Source: Rhizobium sp. FKY42
GTDB lineage: Bacteria > Pseudomonadota > Alphaproteobacteria > Rhizobiales > Rhizobiaceae
Assembly (NCBI RefSeq): GCF_005222835.1
Contig: NZ_STGA01000062.1
Span: forward strand, 87,315 to 151,314
Length of the DNA: 64,000 nt
Reading direction: 5' to 3'
The stretch's first letter is position 1, and every line of letters starts with the position of its first letter. The translations under genes and the position numbers were made by a program. Below are positions 56,386 through 64,000 of the stretch, piece after piece. Under the pieces are notes generated by a model. It had not been told where the DNA came from. It ran no database searches and saw only the letters and a list, made by a program, of their open reading frames with translations.

Positions 56386-56928
56386 TTAGAAGACTGCCGA
56401 ACGGGCTGTTTCCTCGATCATTTCCGCCTTATCAGCACGCAAAGGATCATCATCGGTCAAGAAGTCCCGGTAATCCATCTGTAAACCTGCGGCTTTCACG
56501 TATGCCGGATCATCATGAGTTTCCTCATAGATGTCATCGAAGCGACGCCCATCGACATGTTCCACGCCAAACTTCAGGGCTTCTCGGTCTGTTTCGGAGA
56601 GACGTCTAAGATTGGGCTCCCGTTCGCCATAAACTCTGTGCGCATCGTCGATCATCAAAGGAAGATTGCCGTTGCTATCCAGAGCAATCATCTCAATCGG
56701 ATCGCGTTTCAGAAGGTTATAAATGACCTGCGGAAGGGGCCCGAATGGGGCGGCACTATAAAGGTCTCCGCAAATCGGGCGACCATAGTTTTGCAAGTGA
56801 TACTTATCGGCAAAAAATGCAGCCTTAACGATGTGATACACGTCGAATCCAGGCCTTGCCGTCACAATCCAAAGGATTGCTTCGAGTGCTTTTTGCGCGT
56901 TAGGTATATATCTCGGAATGTAGGACAT
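56386..56928 (-). CDS. Panacea-domain (DUF4065, SocA-like) antitoxin
   Basis: This 180-residue protein has the Panacea (DUF4065) fold: NAQKALEAILWIVTARPGFDVYHIVKAAFFADKYHLQNYGRPICGD (about 10-55), then YSAAPFGPLPQVIYNLLKRD. Proteins of this family neutralise many different toxins, the best known being SocA of Caulobacter, which keeps the toxin SocB in reach of ClpXP. The C-terminal third (FDDIYEETHDDPAYVKAAGLQMDYRDFLTDDD) is acidic. It leads a two-gene operon with the 118-residue partner. A perfect palindrome covers its start codon and a sigma-70-type promoter ends at it; no good ribosome-binding site is present. Confidence 0.8.
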   Translation of the reverse strand: MSYIPRYIPNAQKALEAILWIVTARPGFDVYHIVKAAFFADKYHLQNYGRPICGDLYSAAPFGPLPQVIYNLLKRDPIEMIALDSNGNLPLMIDDAHRVYGEREPNLRRLSETDREALKFGVEHVDGRRFDDIYEETHDDPAYVKAAGLQMDYRDFLTDDDPLRADKAEMIEETARSAVF

Positions 56929-56934
56929 ATGTCC
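56923..56934. promoter_or_regulatory. Perfect palindrome over the antitoxin start codon
   Basis: GGACATATGTCC is a perfect 12-bp palindrome; its central ATG is the start codon (56928-56926). It would suit an autoregulatory operator. Confidence 0.5.
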
Positions 56935-56963
56935 AATCTATCGCGAAAGATGATTAATTTCAA
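56935..56963 (-). promoter_or_regulatory. Promoter of the Panacea toxin-antitoxin-like operon
   Basis: TTGAAA (56963-56958), 17 bases, TAGATT (56940-56935) on the minus strand. The start point falls at or within two bases of the ATG, so the mRNA would be leaderless. Confidence 0.5.
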
Positions 56964-57036
56964 GTATTTAGTTAACTCATTGAATTGGTTCTGCTTTGCT
57001 CTCGGCTTTCCAGGTTTTGCCATAATCCCTGCAAGC

Positions 57037-57066
57037 CTTGACTTTGCGGGCAAGTTCCTGTTTAAG
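57037..57066 (+). promoter_or_regulatory. Candidate promoter of ffh
   Basis: TTGACT (57038-57043), 17 bases, TTTAAG (57061-57066). The -35 is good, the -10 weak. A leader of about 190 bases would follow. Confidence 0.4.
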
Positions 57067-57144
57067 CCGCGCATCTGCTGAAAGTTTCAAGAACTTTAGC
57101 CGCCGACCGGGACCCGTGAAGGTATAAAGAGATCCCGGAGGTCA

Positions 57145-57180
57145 ACACCCGACAGCGCGTTGCGCCCTCGGGTGTCTTTT
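57145..57180 (+). terminator. Terminator-like hairpin in the ffh leader
   Basis: ACACCCGA (57145-57152) and TCGGGTGT (57168-57175) form an 8-bp stem over a GC-rich loop, followed by CTTTT. It sits within the presumed ffh leader and could attenuate transcription. Confidence 0.5.
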
Positions 57181-57261
57181 GGCTTTGCGTCTTGTTTTTC
57201 GGCGGCAAAGACCCGACGTTTGCGTCAGTCAGCACTGTGCAACGTCAAGAAGGATGAAACG

Positions 57262-58836
57262 ATGTTCGAAAACCTCCAGGACCGTCTTGGTTCCATCTTG
57301 AGTGGACTGACCGGCCGTGGCGCGCTTTCCGAGGCGGATGTCTCGGCGGCCATGCGCGAGGTTCGCCGTGCGCTTCTGGAAGCGGACGTTGCTCTCGAGG
57401 TCGTTCGCTCCTTTACTGATCGCGTTCGCGAAAAGGCCGTTGGTGCTTCTGTTCTGAAGTCGATCAAGCCCGGCCAGATGGTCGTCAAGATCGTTCATGA
57501 CGAACTGGTCGAGATGCTGGGTTCGGAAGGCGTTTCGATCGATCTCAATGCGCCCGCGCCGGTCGTCATCATGATGGTCGGTCTGCAGGGTTCGGGTAAG
57601 ACCACCACCACCGGCAAGATTGCCAAGCGGTTGACAGACCGCGACCGCAAAAAGGTGCTGATGGCATCGCTCGATACGCGCCGTCCGGCCGCGCAGGAGC
57701 AATTGCGCCAGCTGGGCGTTCAGACGGGCGTCGATACGCTGCCGATCATTGCGGGCCAATCGCCGACGGATATCGCGTCCCGCGCCGTTCAGGCCGCCAA
57801 GCTCGGCGGTCATGACGTGGTTATTCTCGATACGGCTGGCCGCACACATATTGACGAGCCGCTGATGGCGGAGATGGCCGAGATCAAGGCCCGCTCCAAG
57901 CCGCACGAAATTCTGCTGGTTGCGGATTCGCTGACCGGTCAGGATGCCGTCAACCTCGCCCGCAATTTCGATGAGCGCGTCGGCATCACCGGCCTCGTTC
58001 TCACCCGTATGGATGGCGATGGCCGCGGCGGTGCAGCCCTCTCCATGCGTGCCGTCACCGGCAAGCCGATCAAGCTGATCGGTATCGGCGAAAAGATGTC
58101 GGAGCTCGACGAGTTCCACCCGCGCCGCATCGCAGACCGCATTCTCGGCATGGGCGATATCGTTTCGCTGGTCGAAAAGGCTGCCGAAAACATCGACGCT
58201 GAAAAAGCGCGTGCCATGGCCGAAAAGATGGCCAAGGGCAAGTTCGACCTGAATGATCTGGCCGAGCAGTTGAAGCAGATGAAGTCGCTGGGCGGCATGG
58301 GCGGCATCATGGGAATGATGCCCGGCATGGCGGGCATGAAGGACAAGCTGGCCGCCTCTGGCATGAGCGACAAGATGTTTGATCGTCAGCTCGCCATTAT
58401 TTCGTCCATGACCAAGGCCGAGCGTGCCAACCCGGATATCCTCAAGCACAGCCGCAAGAAGCGCATTGCTGCCGGTTCGGGCACGGATGCCGCTGAAATC
58501 AACAAGCTCCTCAAGATGCATCGCCAGATGGCGGACATGATGAAGGCCATGGGTGCCAAGGGCAAGGGCGGCATCATGAAGCAGATGATGGGTGGCCTTG
58601 CGGGCAAGATGGGTCTTGGTGGCCTTGGTGGTGGTATGGGTGGCGGTATGGGCGGCATGCCCGATTTGTCGCAGATGGACCCCAAGCAGCTGGAAGCGCT
58701 GGCGAAGCAGGCGGAAGCCGCAGGCTTCAAGCCGGGTTCGATGCCGGGTCTTCCCGGTGGAATGCCAGGATTGGGCGGCAAACTTCCGGGGTTGGGCGGC
58801 CTGCCGGGTCTTCCCGGCTTTCCGAAGAAGAAGTGA
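57262..58836 (+). CDS. ffh: Signal recognition particle protein Ffh
   Basis: This 524-residue GTPase is the protein part of the bacterial signal recognition particle. The N domain (1-90) has ALLEADVALEVVRSF, the G domain has GLQGSGKTTTTGKIA (about 108-122), DTRRPAAQEQLRQLG, ILDTAGRTHID, TRMDGDGRGG and GIGEKMSELDEFHP. The methionine-rich M domain starts at about 325 and holds the hydrophobic signal-sequence groove. The C-terminal 90 residues are extended compared with E. coli, with GGM and GMPG repeats. ATG 57262 has AAGGA at 8 bases; upstream in-frame starts are not supported. Confidence 0.97.
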   Translation: MFENLQDRLGSILSGLTGRGALSEADVSAAMREVRRALLEADVALEVVRSFTDRVREKAVGASVLKSIKPGQMVVKIVHDELVEMLGSEGVSIDLNAPAPVVIMMVGLQGSGKTTTTGKIAKRLTDRDRKKVLMASLDTRRPAAQEQLRQLGVQTGVDTLPIIAGQSPTDIASRAVQAAKLGGHDVVILDTAGRTHIDEPLMAEMAEIKARSKPHEILLVADSLTGQDAVNLARNFDERVGITGLVLTRMDGDGRGGAALSMRAVTGKPIKLIGIGEKMSELDEFHPRRIADRILGMGDIVSLVEKAAENIDAEKARAMAEKMAKGKFDLNDLAEQLKQMKSLGGMGGIMGMMPGMAGMKDKLAASGMSDKMFDRQLAIISSMTKAERANPDILKHSRKKRIAAGSGTDAAEINKLLKMHRQMADMMKAMGAKGKGGIMKQMMGGLAGKMGLGGLGGGMGGGMGGMPDLSQMDPKQLEALAKQAEAAGFKPGSMPGLPGGMPGLGGKLPGLGGLPGLPGFPKKK

Positions 58837-58854
58837 GGGGAGGCGCTCAAAGCC

Positions 58855-59175
58855 ATGGTTGATCCAAAGGTCAAAGAACAGCTCGGCAAGTATCGCCAGT
58901 CGATCGACAATATCGACGCGGCTCTGGTGCACATGCTGGCGGAGCGTTTTCGCTGTACGAAGGAAGTGGGCATTCTGAAGGCCCAGTTCGATTTGCCGCC
59001 GGCAGACCCGGCGCGCGAGGAATACCAGATCGAGCGCTTGCGCCGCCTTGCCAAGGATGCGCAGCTCGATCCGGATTTTGCGGAGAAGTTCCTGAATTTC
59101 ATTATCAAGGAAGTCATCCGTCATCATGAAGCCATTGCTGCCGAACACGGCGGCGTCACTGAAAAGACCGCCTGA
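58855..59175 (+). CDS. Chorismate mutase (AroQ class)
   Basis: This 106-residue all-helical enzyme converts chorismate to prephenate for phenylalanine and tyrosine. The pattern [32 protein letters not shown] (about 12-43) and the long helix ending [15 protein letters not shown] are those of the AroQ fold. It is free-standing, not fused to prephenate dehydratase. It follows ffh after 18 bases and is 67 bases ahead of rpsP, so it shares the SRP/ribosome transcript, an arrangement common in Rhizobiales. Confidence 0.92.
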   Translation: MVDPKVKEQLGKYRQSIDNIDAALVHMLAERFRCTKEVGILKAQFDLPPADPAREEYQIERLRRLAKDAQLDPDFAEKFLNFIIKEVIRHHEAIAAEHGGVTEKTA

Positions 59176-59242
59176 TCGCGGCCTCGAAACAACAGGACCG
59201 TCGAAGAAGACGGCCCTTACTGAAAAACCGAAGGAGTTTGAA

Positions 59243-59599
59243 ATGTCCCTGAAGATCCGTCTGGCCCGTGGTGGTTCCAAGAAGCGTCCTTACTACCACG
59301 TTGTTGTTGCAGATGCCCGCGCGCCGCGCGATGGCCGCTTCATCGCAACGCTCGGTTCCTGGAACCCGATGCTGCCGAAGGACAATGCCGAGCGCGTCAA
59401 GCTCGACGTTGAAGGCATCAAGGCATGGGTTGCCAAGGGCGCACAGCCGACCGACCGCGTTCTGCGCTTCATGGCAGAAGCTGGCATTGCAGAGCGCGCT
59501 GCTCGCAACAATGCTGAAAAGGGCAAGCCGGGCAAGAAGGCTCAGGAGCGCGCTGCTGAAAAGGCACAGAAGGCTGCTGAAGCCGCTGCTGCTGAATAA
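59243..59599 (+). CDS. rpsP: 30S ribosomal protein S16
   Basis: This 118-residue protein is ribosomal protein S16. The start [34 protein letters not shown] is diagnostic. Compared with the 82 residues of E. coli, an Ala/Lys-rich tail of about 35 residues is added ([23 protein letters not shown]), common in rhizobia. AAGGAG precedes the start. rimM and trmD follow, the conserved rpsP-rimM-trmD-rplS order, here broken before rplS. Confidence 0.97.
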   Translation: MSLKIRLARGGSKKRPYYHVVVADARAPRDGRFIATLGSWNPMLPKDNAERVKLDVEGIKAWVAKGAQPTDRVLRFMAEAGIAERAARNNAEKGKPGKKAQERAAEKAQKAAEAAAAE

Positions 59600-59727
59600 G
59601 CTGTTGCATTGTCGAATTCAGAGCGGGTGGCGTGGAAACACGCCGCCCGCTTTGCTATTTCGGTCTTTCTGTTTTCAAGAGCGCCGATCCGGGTTACAGC
59701 ATCTGGCGGAACAGGCAGGATAAAACC

Positions 59728-60336
59728 ATGGCAAAGCTCGAGAACCCCATCCTCATGGCGACCGTTGGCGCAGCGCAGGGCTTGCGCGGAGAGGTGCGGG
59801 TGCGTTCCTTCACGGAAGACCCTATGGCCTTGGGTGATTATGGCAATCTTCACAGCGAGGATGGCCGGGTCTTCGAAATTCTGGAAATTCGAGAAGCCAA
59901 GAATGTCGTCATTGTGCGCTTTCGCGGCATCAATGACCGCAATGCCGCCGAAGCGCTGAACGGGCTGGAACTCTTCATTGATCGTGAAAACCTGCCCGAC
60001 GACGAGCTGGATGATGACGAGTTCTTCTATGCCGATCTGGAAGGCCTGGAGGCCGTCGATGCCGATGGCATCAGCTATGGTGTGGTTAGCAGCGTGTTCG
60101 ACTTCGGCGCTGGCGATCTTCTAGAGCTTAAAGCGCCCAACAAGCGGCCGACACTCATTCCCTTCACCGAGGCTGCGGTTCTGGAAATCGACCTTGAAAA
60201 CGGCAAGCTTCTTGTCGACCCCATTGCTGCGGGTCTGATCGATCTGCCTGACAGTGACGATCTCAAGGGTGAGATCCCCGATGGCAAGCCGGATGCATCG
60301 GACAGGAAATCACCACCGAAGAAGAAGCGGGATTGA
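59728..60336 (+). CDS. rimM: 16S rRNA maturation protein RimM
   Basis: This 202-residue protein assists assembly of the 30S head around S19. The N-terminal barrel ([20 protein letters not shown], about 14-33) and PRC-barrel part ([17 protein letters not shown], later [25 protein letters not shown]) are typical. The tail is Lys/Asp-rich ([17 protein letters not shown]). The ATG is chosen where the conserved domain starts. Its stop codon overlaps a possible TTG start of trmD. Confidence 0.95.
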   Translation: MAKLENPILMATVGAAQGLRGEVRVRSFTEDPMALGDYGNLHSEDGRVFEILEIREAKNVVIVRFRGINDRNAAEALNGLELFIDRENLPDDELDDDEFFYADLEGLEAVDADGISYGVVSSVFDFGAGDLLELKAPNKRPTLIPFTEAAVLEIDLENGKLLVDPIAAGLIDLPDSDDLKGEIPDGKPDASDRKSPPKKKRD

Positions 60337-60344
60337 TCCGTCCC

Positions 60345-61043
60345 ATGACCTTCCGCGCAACGGTTTTGACTCTCTACCCGGAAATGTTTCCCGGCCATCT
60401 CGGCCATTCCCTCTCGGGCAAGGCCATGGAGCGGGGCGACTGGTCGCTGGAAGCCGTGCAAATTCGCGACTTTGCCAAGGACAAGCACCGTACGGTGGAT
60501 GATACGCCGGCTGGGGGTGGTGCAGGCATGGTGCTGAAGCCGGATATCCTGGCACAAGCCATCGATTCACTGGCTCAGGATTCACGTCCGCGCGTCTTGA
60601 TGAGCCCACGTGGCAAACCGTTGACTCAAGAACGGGTGCGCCAACTGGCAGAAGGCGAGGGCGTTGTCATCGTCTGCGGTCGTTTCGAGGGGGTGGATCA
60701 GCGGGTCATTGACGGTCGTCAGCTGGAAGAGGTGTCGATTGGCGACTACATCCTGTCCGGTGGCGAACCGGCGGCGCTGACCGTTCTGGATGCCGTCGTG
60801 CGCATTCTGCCGGGTGTCATGGGAAATGCATTGTCCGGCACGCATGAGAGCTTTGAGACCGGTCTGCTGGAGCATCCGCACTACACGCGCCCGCAGGAAT
60901 TCGAAGGCGTTGCCATCCCGTCCGTTCTGACGTCCGGAAATCATGCGGCGATCGACAAATGGCGCCATGAACAGGCACTGGCGCTGACAAAGGCGCGCAG
61001 ACCCGATCTTCTGGAGAAAGTCGCTCAGCCTGTGACGAAGTAA
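60345..61043 (+). CDS. trmD: tRNA (guanine-37-N1)-methyltransferase
   Basis: This 232-residue SPOUT methyltransferase makes m1G37 in tRNAs with proline, leucine and arginine anticodons, guarding the reading frame. The trefoil knot is visible in [16 protein letters not shown] (about 110), [28 protein letters not shown] (about 131-158) and the substrate aspartate/arginine loop [32 protein letters not shown] 60345 begins the family-typical [20 protein letters not shown] 60333 is an alternative. The 3-prime end overlaps the convergent TSUP gene by 19 bases. Confidence 0.96.
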   Translation: MTFRATVLTLYPEMFPGHLGHSLSGKAMERGDWSLEAVQIRDFAKDKHRTVDDTPAGGGAGMVLKPDILAQAIDSLAQDSRPRVLMSPRGKPLTQERVRQLAEGEGVVIVCGRFEGVDQRVIDGRQLEEVSIGDYILSGGEPAALTVLDAVVRILPGVMGNALSGTHESFETGLLEHPHYTRPQEFEGVAIPSVLTSGNHAAIDKWRHEQALALTKARRPDLLEKVAQPVTK

Positions 61044-61771
61044 TAGATCGTCAGCGCTGTGCCGACAGCAACCACCAGCATGCGCATGATGGTTTGCGGA
61101 ACTCGCCGTGCTAGCCAGACACCTGCATAGCCACCAGCAGCGCCTGCGGGAATCATGATCACGGCCTGCGCCCAGCCCACGACACCACCGCCGACGAAGA
61201 CGATGATGGCGACAGCGGCAATCACCATGGCGAGCAGGTTCTTCAGCGCGTTGAGGTGATGATAGCTTCCACCAGTAGTCAGGCCCAGAACGGCCAGCAT
61301 CATGATGCCCATGCCTGCGCCGAAGAAACCGCCATAGATCGCGGTCAGAAACTGGCCAATGGCCGAGGACAGCGACGTGCCGGTTCTTTCCGCAGACGCT
61401 TTGGGCTTCAAGAGCGGACCGGCCGCAAAGATGGCCGTTGCCGCAGCCAGCAGCCACGGGACCATGGCGCGAAAGGAAGGATTGTCGAGCGCCAGCAGGG
61501 TGAGGGCGCCCGTAAGCCCGCCGACCGCGGAAATGATGGTCAAGGCGACGGCGCTTCGCCAGCGCTTCATTAACTCGGTTTTGTAGGCAAGCGTCGAGGT
61601 CACATAGCCGGGAAATTGCACGATGGACGAGGTCGCATTGGCCGAAATTGGCGGCAGGCCTGCAAGTGTCAGCGCGCCAAAGGTCAAGAATGTGCCGCCA
61701 CCTGCTATGGCATTAACCGCTCCCGATAAAAAGCCGGAGACGAACAGCAAGACGATAATCGAAATAGACAC
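61025..61771 (-). CDS. TauE/SafE (TSUP) family membrane transporter
   Basis: This 248-residue protein has eight hydrophobic helices in two repeats. The first repeat has [27 protein letters not shown] (about 8-34), the second [22 protein letters not shown] (about 138-159), the paired glycine-rich motifs of the family. TSUP proteins move sulfite, sulfonates or other small anions; the substrate here is unknown. It is inserted, in reverse, between trmD and rplS, and its end overlaps trmD by 19 bases. Confidence 0.88.
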   Translation of the reverse strand: MSISIIVLLFVSGFLSGAVNAIAGGGTFLTFGALTLAGLPPISANATSSIVQFPGYVTSTLAYKTELMKRWRSAVALTIISAVGGLTGALTLLALDNPSFRAMVPWLLAAATAIFAAGPLLKPKASAERTGTSLSSAIGQFLTAIYGGFFGAGMGIMMLAVLGLTTGGSYHHLNALKNLLAMVIAAVAIIVFVGGGVVGWAQAVIMIPAGAAGGYAGVWLARRVPQTIMRMLVVAVGTALTIYYFVTG

Positions 61772-62068
61772 CCGGTGCCCTCCCTTGCAACCTGATGATC
61801 GAGCGGCTTATCGGTTGCTGGGTCCTGCTGCAAGGGCATATCAGGATGATCTTGAGTTCAGATTCCCAAGCTGGAGGGGTGACAAACCTGCCCTCATGGT
61901 GTAAAGGCCCACGCGGACATGGGAGTTTCTCCCGTTGACCGCAACAAAGAATGGCGAATCCGCTCTTGCTTGTGAACTTGCTCTTTTGGTTCACGGCACG
62001 GCTCCAAGGCAAGTCCGAAGGTCCGATGTCGAGCGCTCTGGTCGTTTCAGAAGAACCTAGAGGTTAAC
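61772..62068. other. TSUP-rplS intergenic region (rplS leader)
   Basis: No gene was seen. Two short hairpins lie in the probable rplS leader: GGGAG-ttt-CTCCC (61921-61933) and GTGAAC-N11-GTTCAC (61972-61994). TTGACC at 61935 could be a -35 but no good -10 follows at 17 bases. The presence of structure before a ribosomal protein gene raises the chance of autogenous control. Confidence 0.45.
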
Positions 62069-62581
62069 ATGACAGATATCATTGCTCAGCTGGAAGCCGA
62101 ACAGGCTGCCAAGATCGAAGCCAAGCGCAAGCTGCCGGAATTCTCTCCGGGCGATACGCTCCGCGTCAACGTAACGGTTCGCGAAGGCAACCGTACCCGC
62201 GTTCAGGCCTATGAAGGTGTTTGCATCGCTCGTTCCGGCGGCGGCATCAACGAGAGCTTTACCGTTCGCAAGATCTCCTACGGCGAAGGCGTTGAGCGCG
62301 TATTCCCGGTTTACTCTCCGCTGGTCGACAGCGTTGAAGTCGTTCGCCGCGGTAAGGTTCGTCGCGCGAAGCTGTACTACCTGCGCGATCGTCGCGGTAA
62401 GTCTGCTCGTATCGTCGAGAACACAAACACCCGTGCTCGCAAGCTCAACGAAGCTGAACGTGCTGCCGCTGCTGAAGAGCGTGCACGTATCGAAGCTGAA
62501 AAGGTTGCAGCTGCACAGGCTCTTGCCGCCGAAAAGGCAGCAGCAGAAGCCGCTGCAGCATCCGAAGGTGCAGCAGAATAA
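62069..62581 (+). CDS. rplS: 50S ribosomal protein L19
   Basis: This 170-residue protein is ribosomal protein L19 at the 30S-50S interface. The core (about 1-120) has [62 protein letters not shown] and [17 protein letters not shown]. The last 50 residues are a pure Ala/Glu-rich helix ([27 protein letters not shown]), absent from E. coli L19. It is separated from trmD by the reversed TSUP gene, so it has its own promoter. A terminator follows. Confidence 0.97.
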   Translation: MTDIIAQLEAEQAAKIEAKRKLPEFSPGDTLRVNVTVREGNRTRVQAYEGVCIARSGGGINESFTVRKISYGEGVERVFPVYSPLVDSVEVVRRGKVRRAKLYYLRDRRGKSARIVENTNTRARKLNEAERAAAAEERARIEAEKVAAAQALAAEKAAAEAAAASEGAAE

Positions 62582-62604
62582 TAATTCTGCGTATTGCGAC
62601 TTTC

Positions 62605-62631
62605 AAAGGCGAGCTTCGGCTCGCCTTTTTT
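62605..62631 (+). terminator. Intrinsic terminator of rplS
   Basis: AAAGGCGAGC-TTCG-GCTCGCCTTTTTT: a 10-bp stem on a UUCG tetraloop with a U-tract. Confidence 0.95.
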
Positions 62632-62690
62632 GTTGCAGTTCAGGCCTGATGGATTTTATCAACGCAGGACATTATCCGGATTGAACTGAT

Positions 62691-63248
62691 ATGACCTATC
62701 ATCTGCGCGACGCGAGCCACACCGATATACCCGCCATTACAGACATATATCGCGATAGCGTCCTGAACGGTACGGCAAGCTATGAGATCACGCCGCCGGG
62801 CGAGGCGGAAATGCTGCAACGTTTCAAGGCGATTATCGAGAAGGGGTATCCGTATGTGGTGGCTGAAGATGCCGACGGCACGCTTCTTGGCTACGCCTAT
62901 GCCTCAGCGTTCAGGACCCGCCCTGCCTATCGCTGGCTTGTCGAGGATTCGATCTACCTTTCTCCCCTCGCCAGAGGTCGCGGCTTGGGAAAGGTGCTCC
63001 TGAAGGAACTCATAGAGCGCTGTACGGGTCTCGGCTTTCGGCAGATGGCAGCGGTCATCGGCGGCGCAAGCTCTGCCTCTGCCGGTCTGCATGCATCGCT
63101 CGGCTTCGAAATGGTTGGAACCATGAAAGGGACCGGTTTCAAGCACGGCCAGTGGCTCGATACGATTTTCATGCAGCGGGTACTGGGAGATGGCACTACG
63201 ACGCCGCCGGATCTTGGTGCCTATCCCGGTATACTTTTCGAGAGTTGA
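62691..63248 (+). CDS. GNAT N-acetyltransferase (Pat/MnaT type)
   Basis: This 185-residue protein is a GNAT acetyltransferase of the phosphinothricin/methionine-sulfoximine group. Acetyl-CoA motif A is LSPLARGRGLGKVLLKELIERC (about 90-111), motif B has MAAVIGGASSASAGLHASLGFEMVGTMKGTGFKHGQWLDTIFMQRVL (about 122-168). The N-terminus IRDASHTDIPAITDIYRDSVLNGTASYEITPP is typical of that group. Probable substrates are methionine derivatives or amines. It has its own promoter after the rplS terminator. Confidence 0.87.
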   Translation: MTYHLRDASHTDIPAITDIYRDSVLNGTASYEITPPGEAEMLQRFKAIIEKGYPYVVAEDADGTLLGYAYASAFRTRPAYRWLVEDSIYLSPLARGRGLGKVLLKELIERCTGLGFRQMAAVIGGASSASAGLHASLGFEMVGTMKGTGFKHGQWLDTIFMQRVLGDGTTTPPDLGAYPGILFES

Positions 63249-63252
63249 GTCT

Positions 63253-63642
63253 TCAGTCGATCAGCTTCAATACCTTGTCGAAGACTTTCAAGACTTGCTG
63301 CAAGTCATGGCCTCGCTTCAGGATCATGCCATGCGTATTGGTAACGCTGAAGGCGCCTTGCTTGGCCGCAAGCTTTGGATTCTTTTCAATCCGGTACAGT
63401 GGCATCTCACCGGAACGCTTGAAAACTGAAAAGACAGCCCGGTCCCGCAACTGATCGATGGCGTAGTCCTTCCACTCTCCCTCTCCAACCATCCGTCCGT
63501 AAATTCTTAAGATCGCGTCGAGTTCCCTGCGGTGGAACATCACGGGCACGGCGTCAGTGCTCTGCCGGTACTGGTTGAGTTCGATCACGTTGGCGCCATC
63601 CGTAGTCGAAACACGCCCTCCTGTATCTGGCTGATCGCTCAT
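63253..63642 (-). CDS. DUF2794 family protein
   Basis: This 129-residue cytoplasmic protein is a member of DUF2794, found almost only in Alphaproteobacteria. The family pattern is VMFHRRELDAILRIYGRMVGEGEWKDYAIDQLRDRAVFSVFKRSGEMPLYRIEKNPKLAAKQGAFSVTNTHGMILKRGHDLQQVLKVF, which covers about residues 33-120. No function is known. It converges with the GNAT gene with a 4-base gap. A start one codon earlier (63645) is possible. Confidence 0.9.
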   Translation of the reverse strand: MSDQPDTGGRVSTTDGANVIELNQYRQSTDAVPVMFHRRELDAILRIYGRMVGEGEWKDYAIDQLRDRAVFSVFKRSGEMPLYRIEKNPKLAAKQGAFSVTNTHGMILKRGHDLQQVLKVFDKVLKLID

Positions 63643-63645
63643 CAA

Positions 63646-64000
63646 CGCTCCTCAATCCAAGGCCGTTTTTGATGACGGCTGCGTGACAGTGTGCCCTACG
63701 CCTGCCAAAAAGCAAGCGCGTTTGACAGGCTAACGCTGTCTACCCATGGGAGTTTCAGCGCTCCCATTCGCATTATTTAATTTTTCTTAAATGCCGTTTT
63801 CCGCCTGAATTCGAACAAACCCGTGCCCGAATCGCGCGCCAGATTAATGTCATTCAGTTGGCGCACAGCGCCATTAGGTCCGGTCCCTAGCGTTGACCTT
63901 ACCCCCCAGCCCCCGACGCTTCGGGCCGGACCTTCTTTGCAATCAAAGTAAACCTCCACCTACGGTGGAGGACTGGACGAGTTCTACATCGTAGTGGAGA
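63646..64000. other. Structured non-coding region at the window end
   Basis: No gene is recognised in these 355 bases. They contain a terminator-like stem ATGGGAG-N8-CTCCCAT (63746-63767) ahead of an AT-rich tract, a long-range pair GGTCCGG/CCGGACC (about 63877 and 63926), the stem CCCGA-cgct-TCGGG inside it, and CCTCCACC-tac-GGTGGAGG (about 63953-63971). A 60-residue minus-strand frame (63777-63959, GTG start) has a protein-like end but no support. The region may be a structured RNA or the end of a mobile element that continues beyond the window. Confidence 0.4.

Noticed and set aside
57229..59280. 683-residue open frame on the minus strand opposite ffh
   Set aside because: It mirrors the coding frame of ffh and chorismate mutase in a GC-rich genome, has no ribosome-binding site and shows no protein pattern; rich in His, Arg and Leu as antisense frames are.
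63777..63959. 60-residue minus-strand frame at the window end
   Set aside because: GTG start without proper ribosome-binding site, preceded directly by a stop codon and overlapping strong RNA-like stems; kept only as a remark.
63800..64000. tmRNA, 6S RNA, SRP RNA or RNase P RNA
   Set aside because: None of the fixed sequence signatures of these RNAs could be found on either strand.

Overview
The window is a 64-kb stretch of ordinary alphaproteobacterial chromosome, almost certainly from the Rhizobiaceae (Agrobacterium/Rhizobium group). The evidence is the content: polyhydroxybutyrate genes with phaR, an RpoH2-type sigma-32, fdxA beside carD, a SAM-II riboswitch ahead of metA, an alphaproteobacterial NAD repressor (NadQ type) ahead of nadABC, a CenR/OtpR-like response regulator beside a cyclic-nucleotide-domain protein, and promoter motifs of the EcfG/RpoE2, CtrA and sigma-54 types. 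Base and codon use are even except around 56.0-57.1 kb, which is visibly richer in A+T.

Layout. 0-4 kb: rpmF, phaR, phaA-phaB, a YunG-like gene, then two small envelope genes on the minus strand, one of them a 51-codon DUF3309 gene. 4.5-10.6 kb: an SUV3-like helicase with an S4 RNA-binding gene, fdxA, carD and rpoH2. 10.7-19.1 kb: an M48 protease, the thiBPQ thiamine transporter under a TPP riboswitch, a one-domain response regulator, an Uup-like ABC-F ATPase and thiN. 19.2-24.7 kb: a MoxR ATPase, metA under a SAM-II riboswitch, a VWA protein, galM and an aminotransferase. 24.7-29 kb: DUF2076, Bax inhibitor-1, an ECF sigma/anti-sigma pair, a methyltransferase and a DUF2867 gene. 29-33.4 kb: nadC-nadB-nadA with two tandem operators and nadQ, then tRNA-Gly. 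33.9-38.6 kb: a tRNA-editing protein, thioredoxin-TPR, Lon-N protein, Trm112, a UbiH-type hydroxylase and tesB. 38.7-45.7 kb: glnK-amtB, ftsK, lolA, xthA and a small membrane protein. 45.8-49.8 kb: a cyclic-nucleotide-domain protein, CenR/OtpR, a YkuD protein and phoX. 49.8-54.8 kb: an EamA transporter and thiC-thiO-thiS-thiG under a second TPP riboswitch. 54.9-57 kb: a Tat-exported metallo-hydrolase and a Panacea-domain toxin-antitoxin-like pair. 57-63.6 kb: ffh, chorismate mutase, rpsP-rimM-trmD, a TSUP transporter, rplS, a GNAT enzyme and DUF2794. The last 350 bases carry no recognised gene but are strongly structured.

How it works together. Three thiamine loci (uptake, synthesis, phosphorylation) sit within 42 kb, two of them under TPP riboswitches. 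Methionine entry is controlled by a SAM-II aptamer followed by what looks like an intrinsic terminator. NAD synthesis is controlled by a repressor encoded directly upstream. Four non-coding sites match the general-stress promoter GGAAC-N16-CGTT exactly (upstream of DUF3309, rpoH2, a one-domain response regulator and lolA), which suggests that part of the EcfG regulon is encoded here. The least understood item is the Panacea-domain antitoxin and its zero-gap 118-residue partner at 56.0-56.9 kb, with its own promoter and a perfect palindrome over its start codon. All assignments are from reading the sequence; no database search was run.
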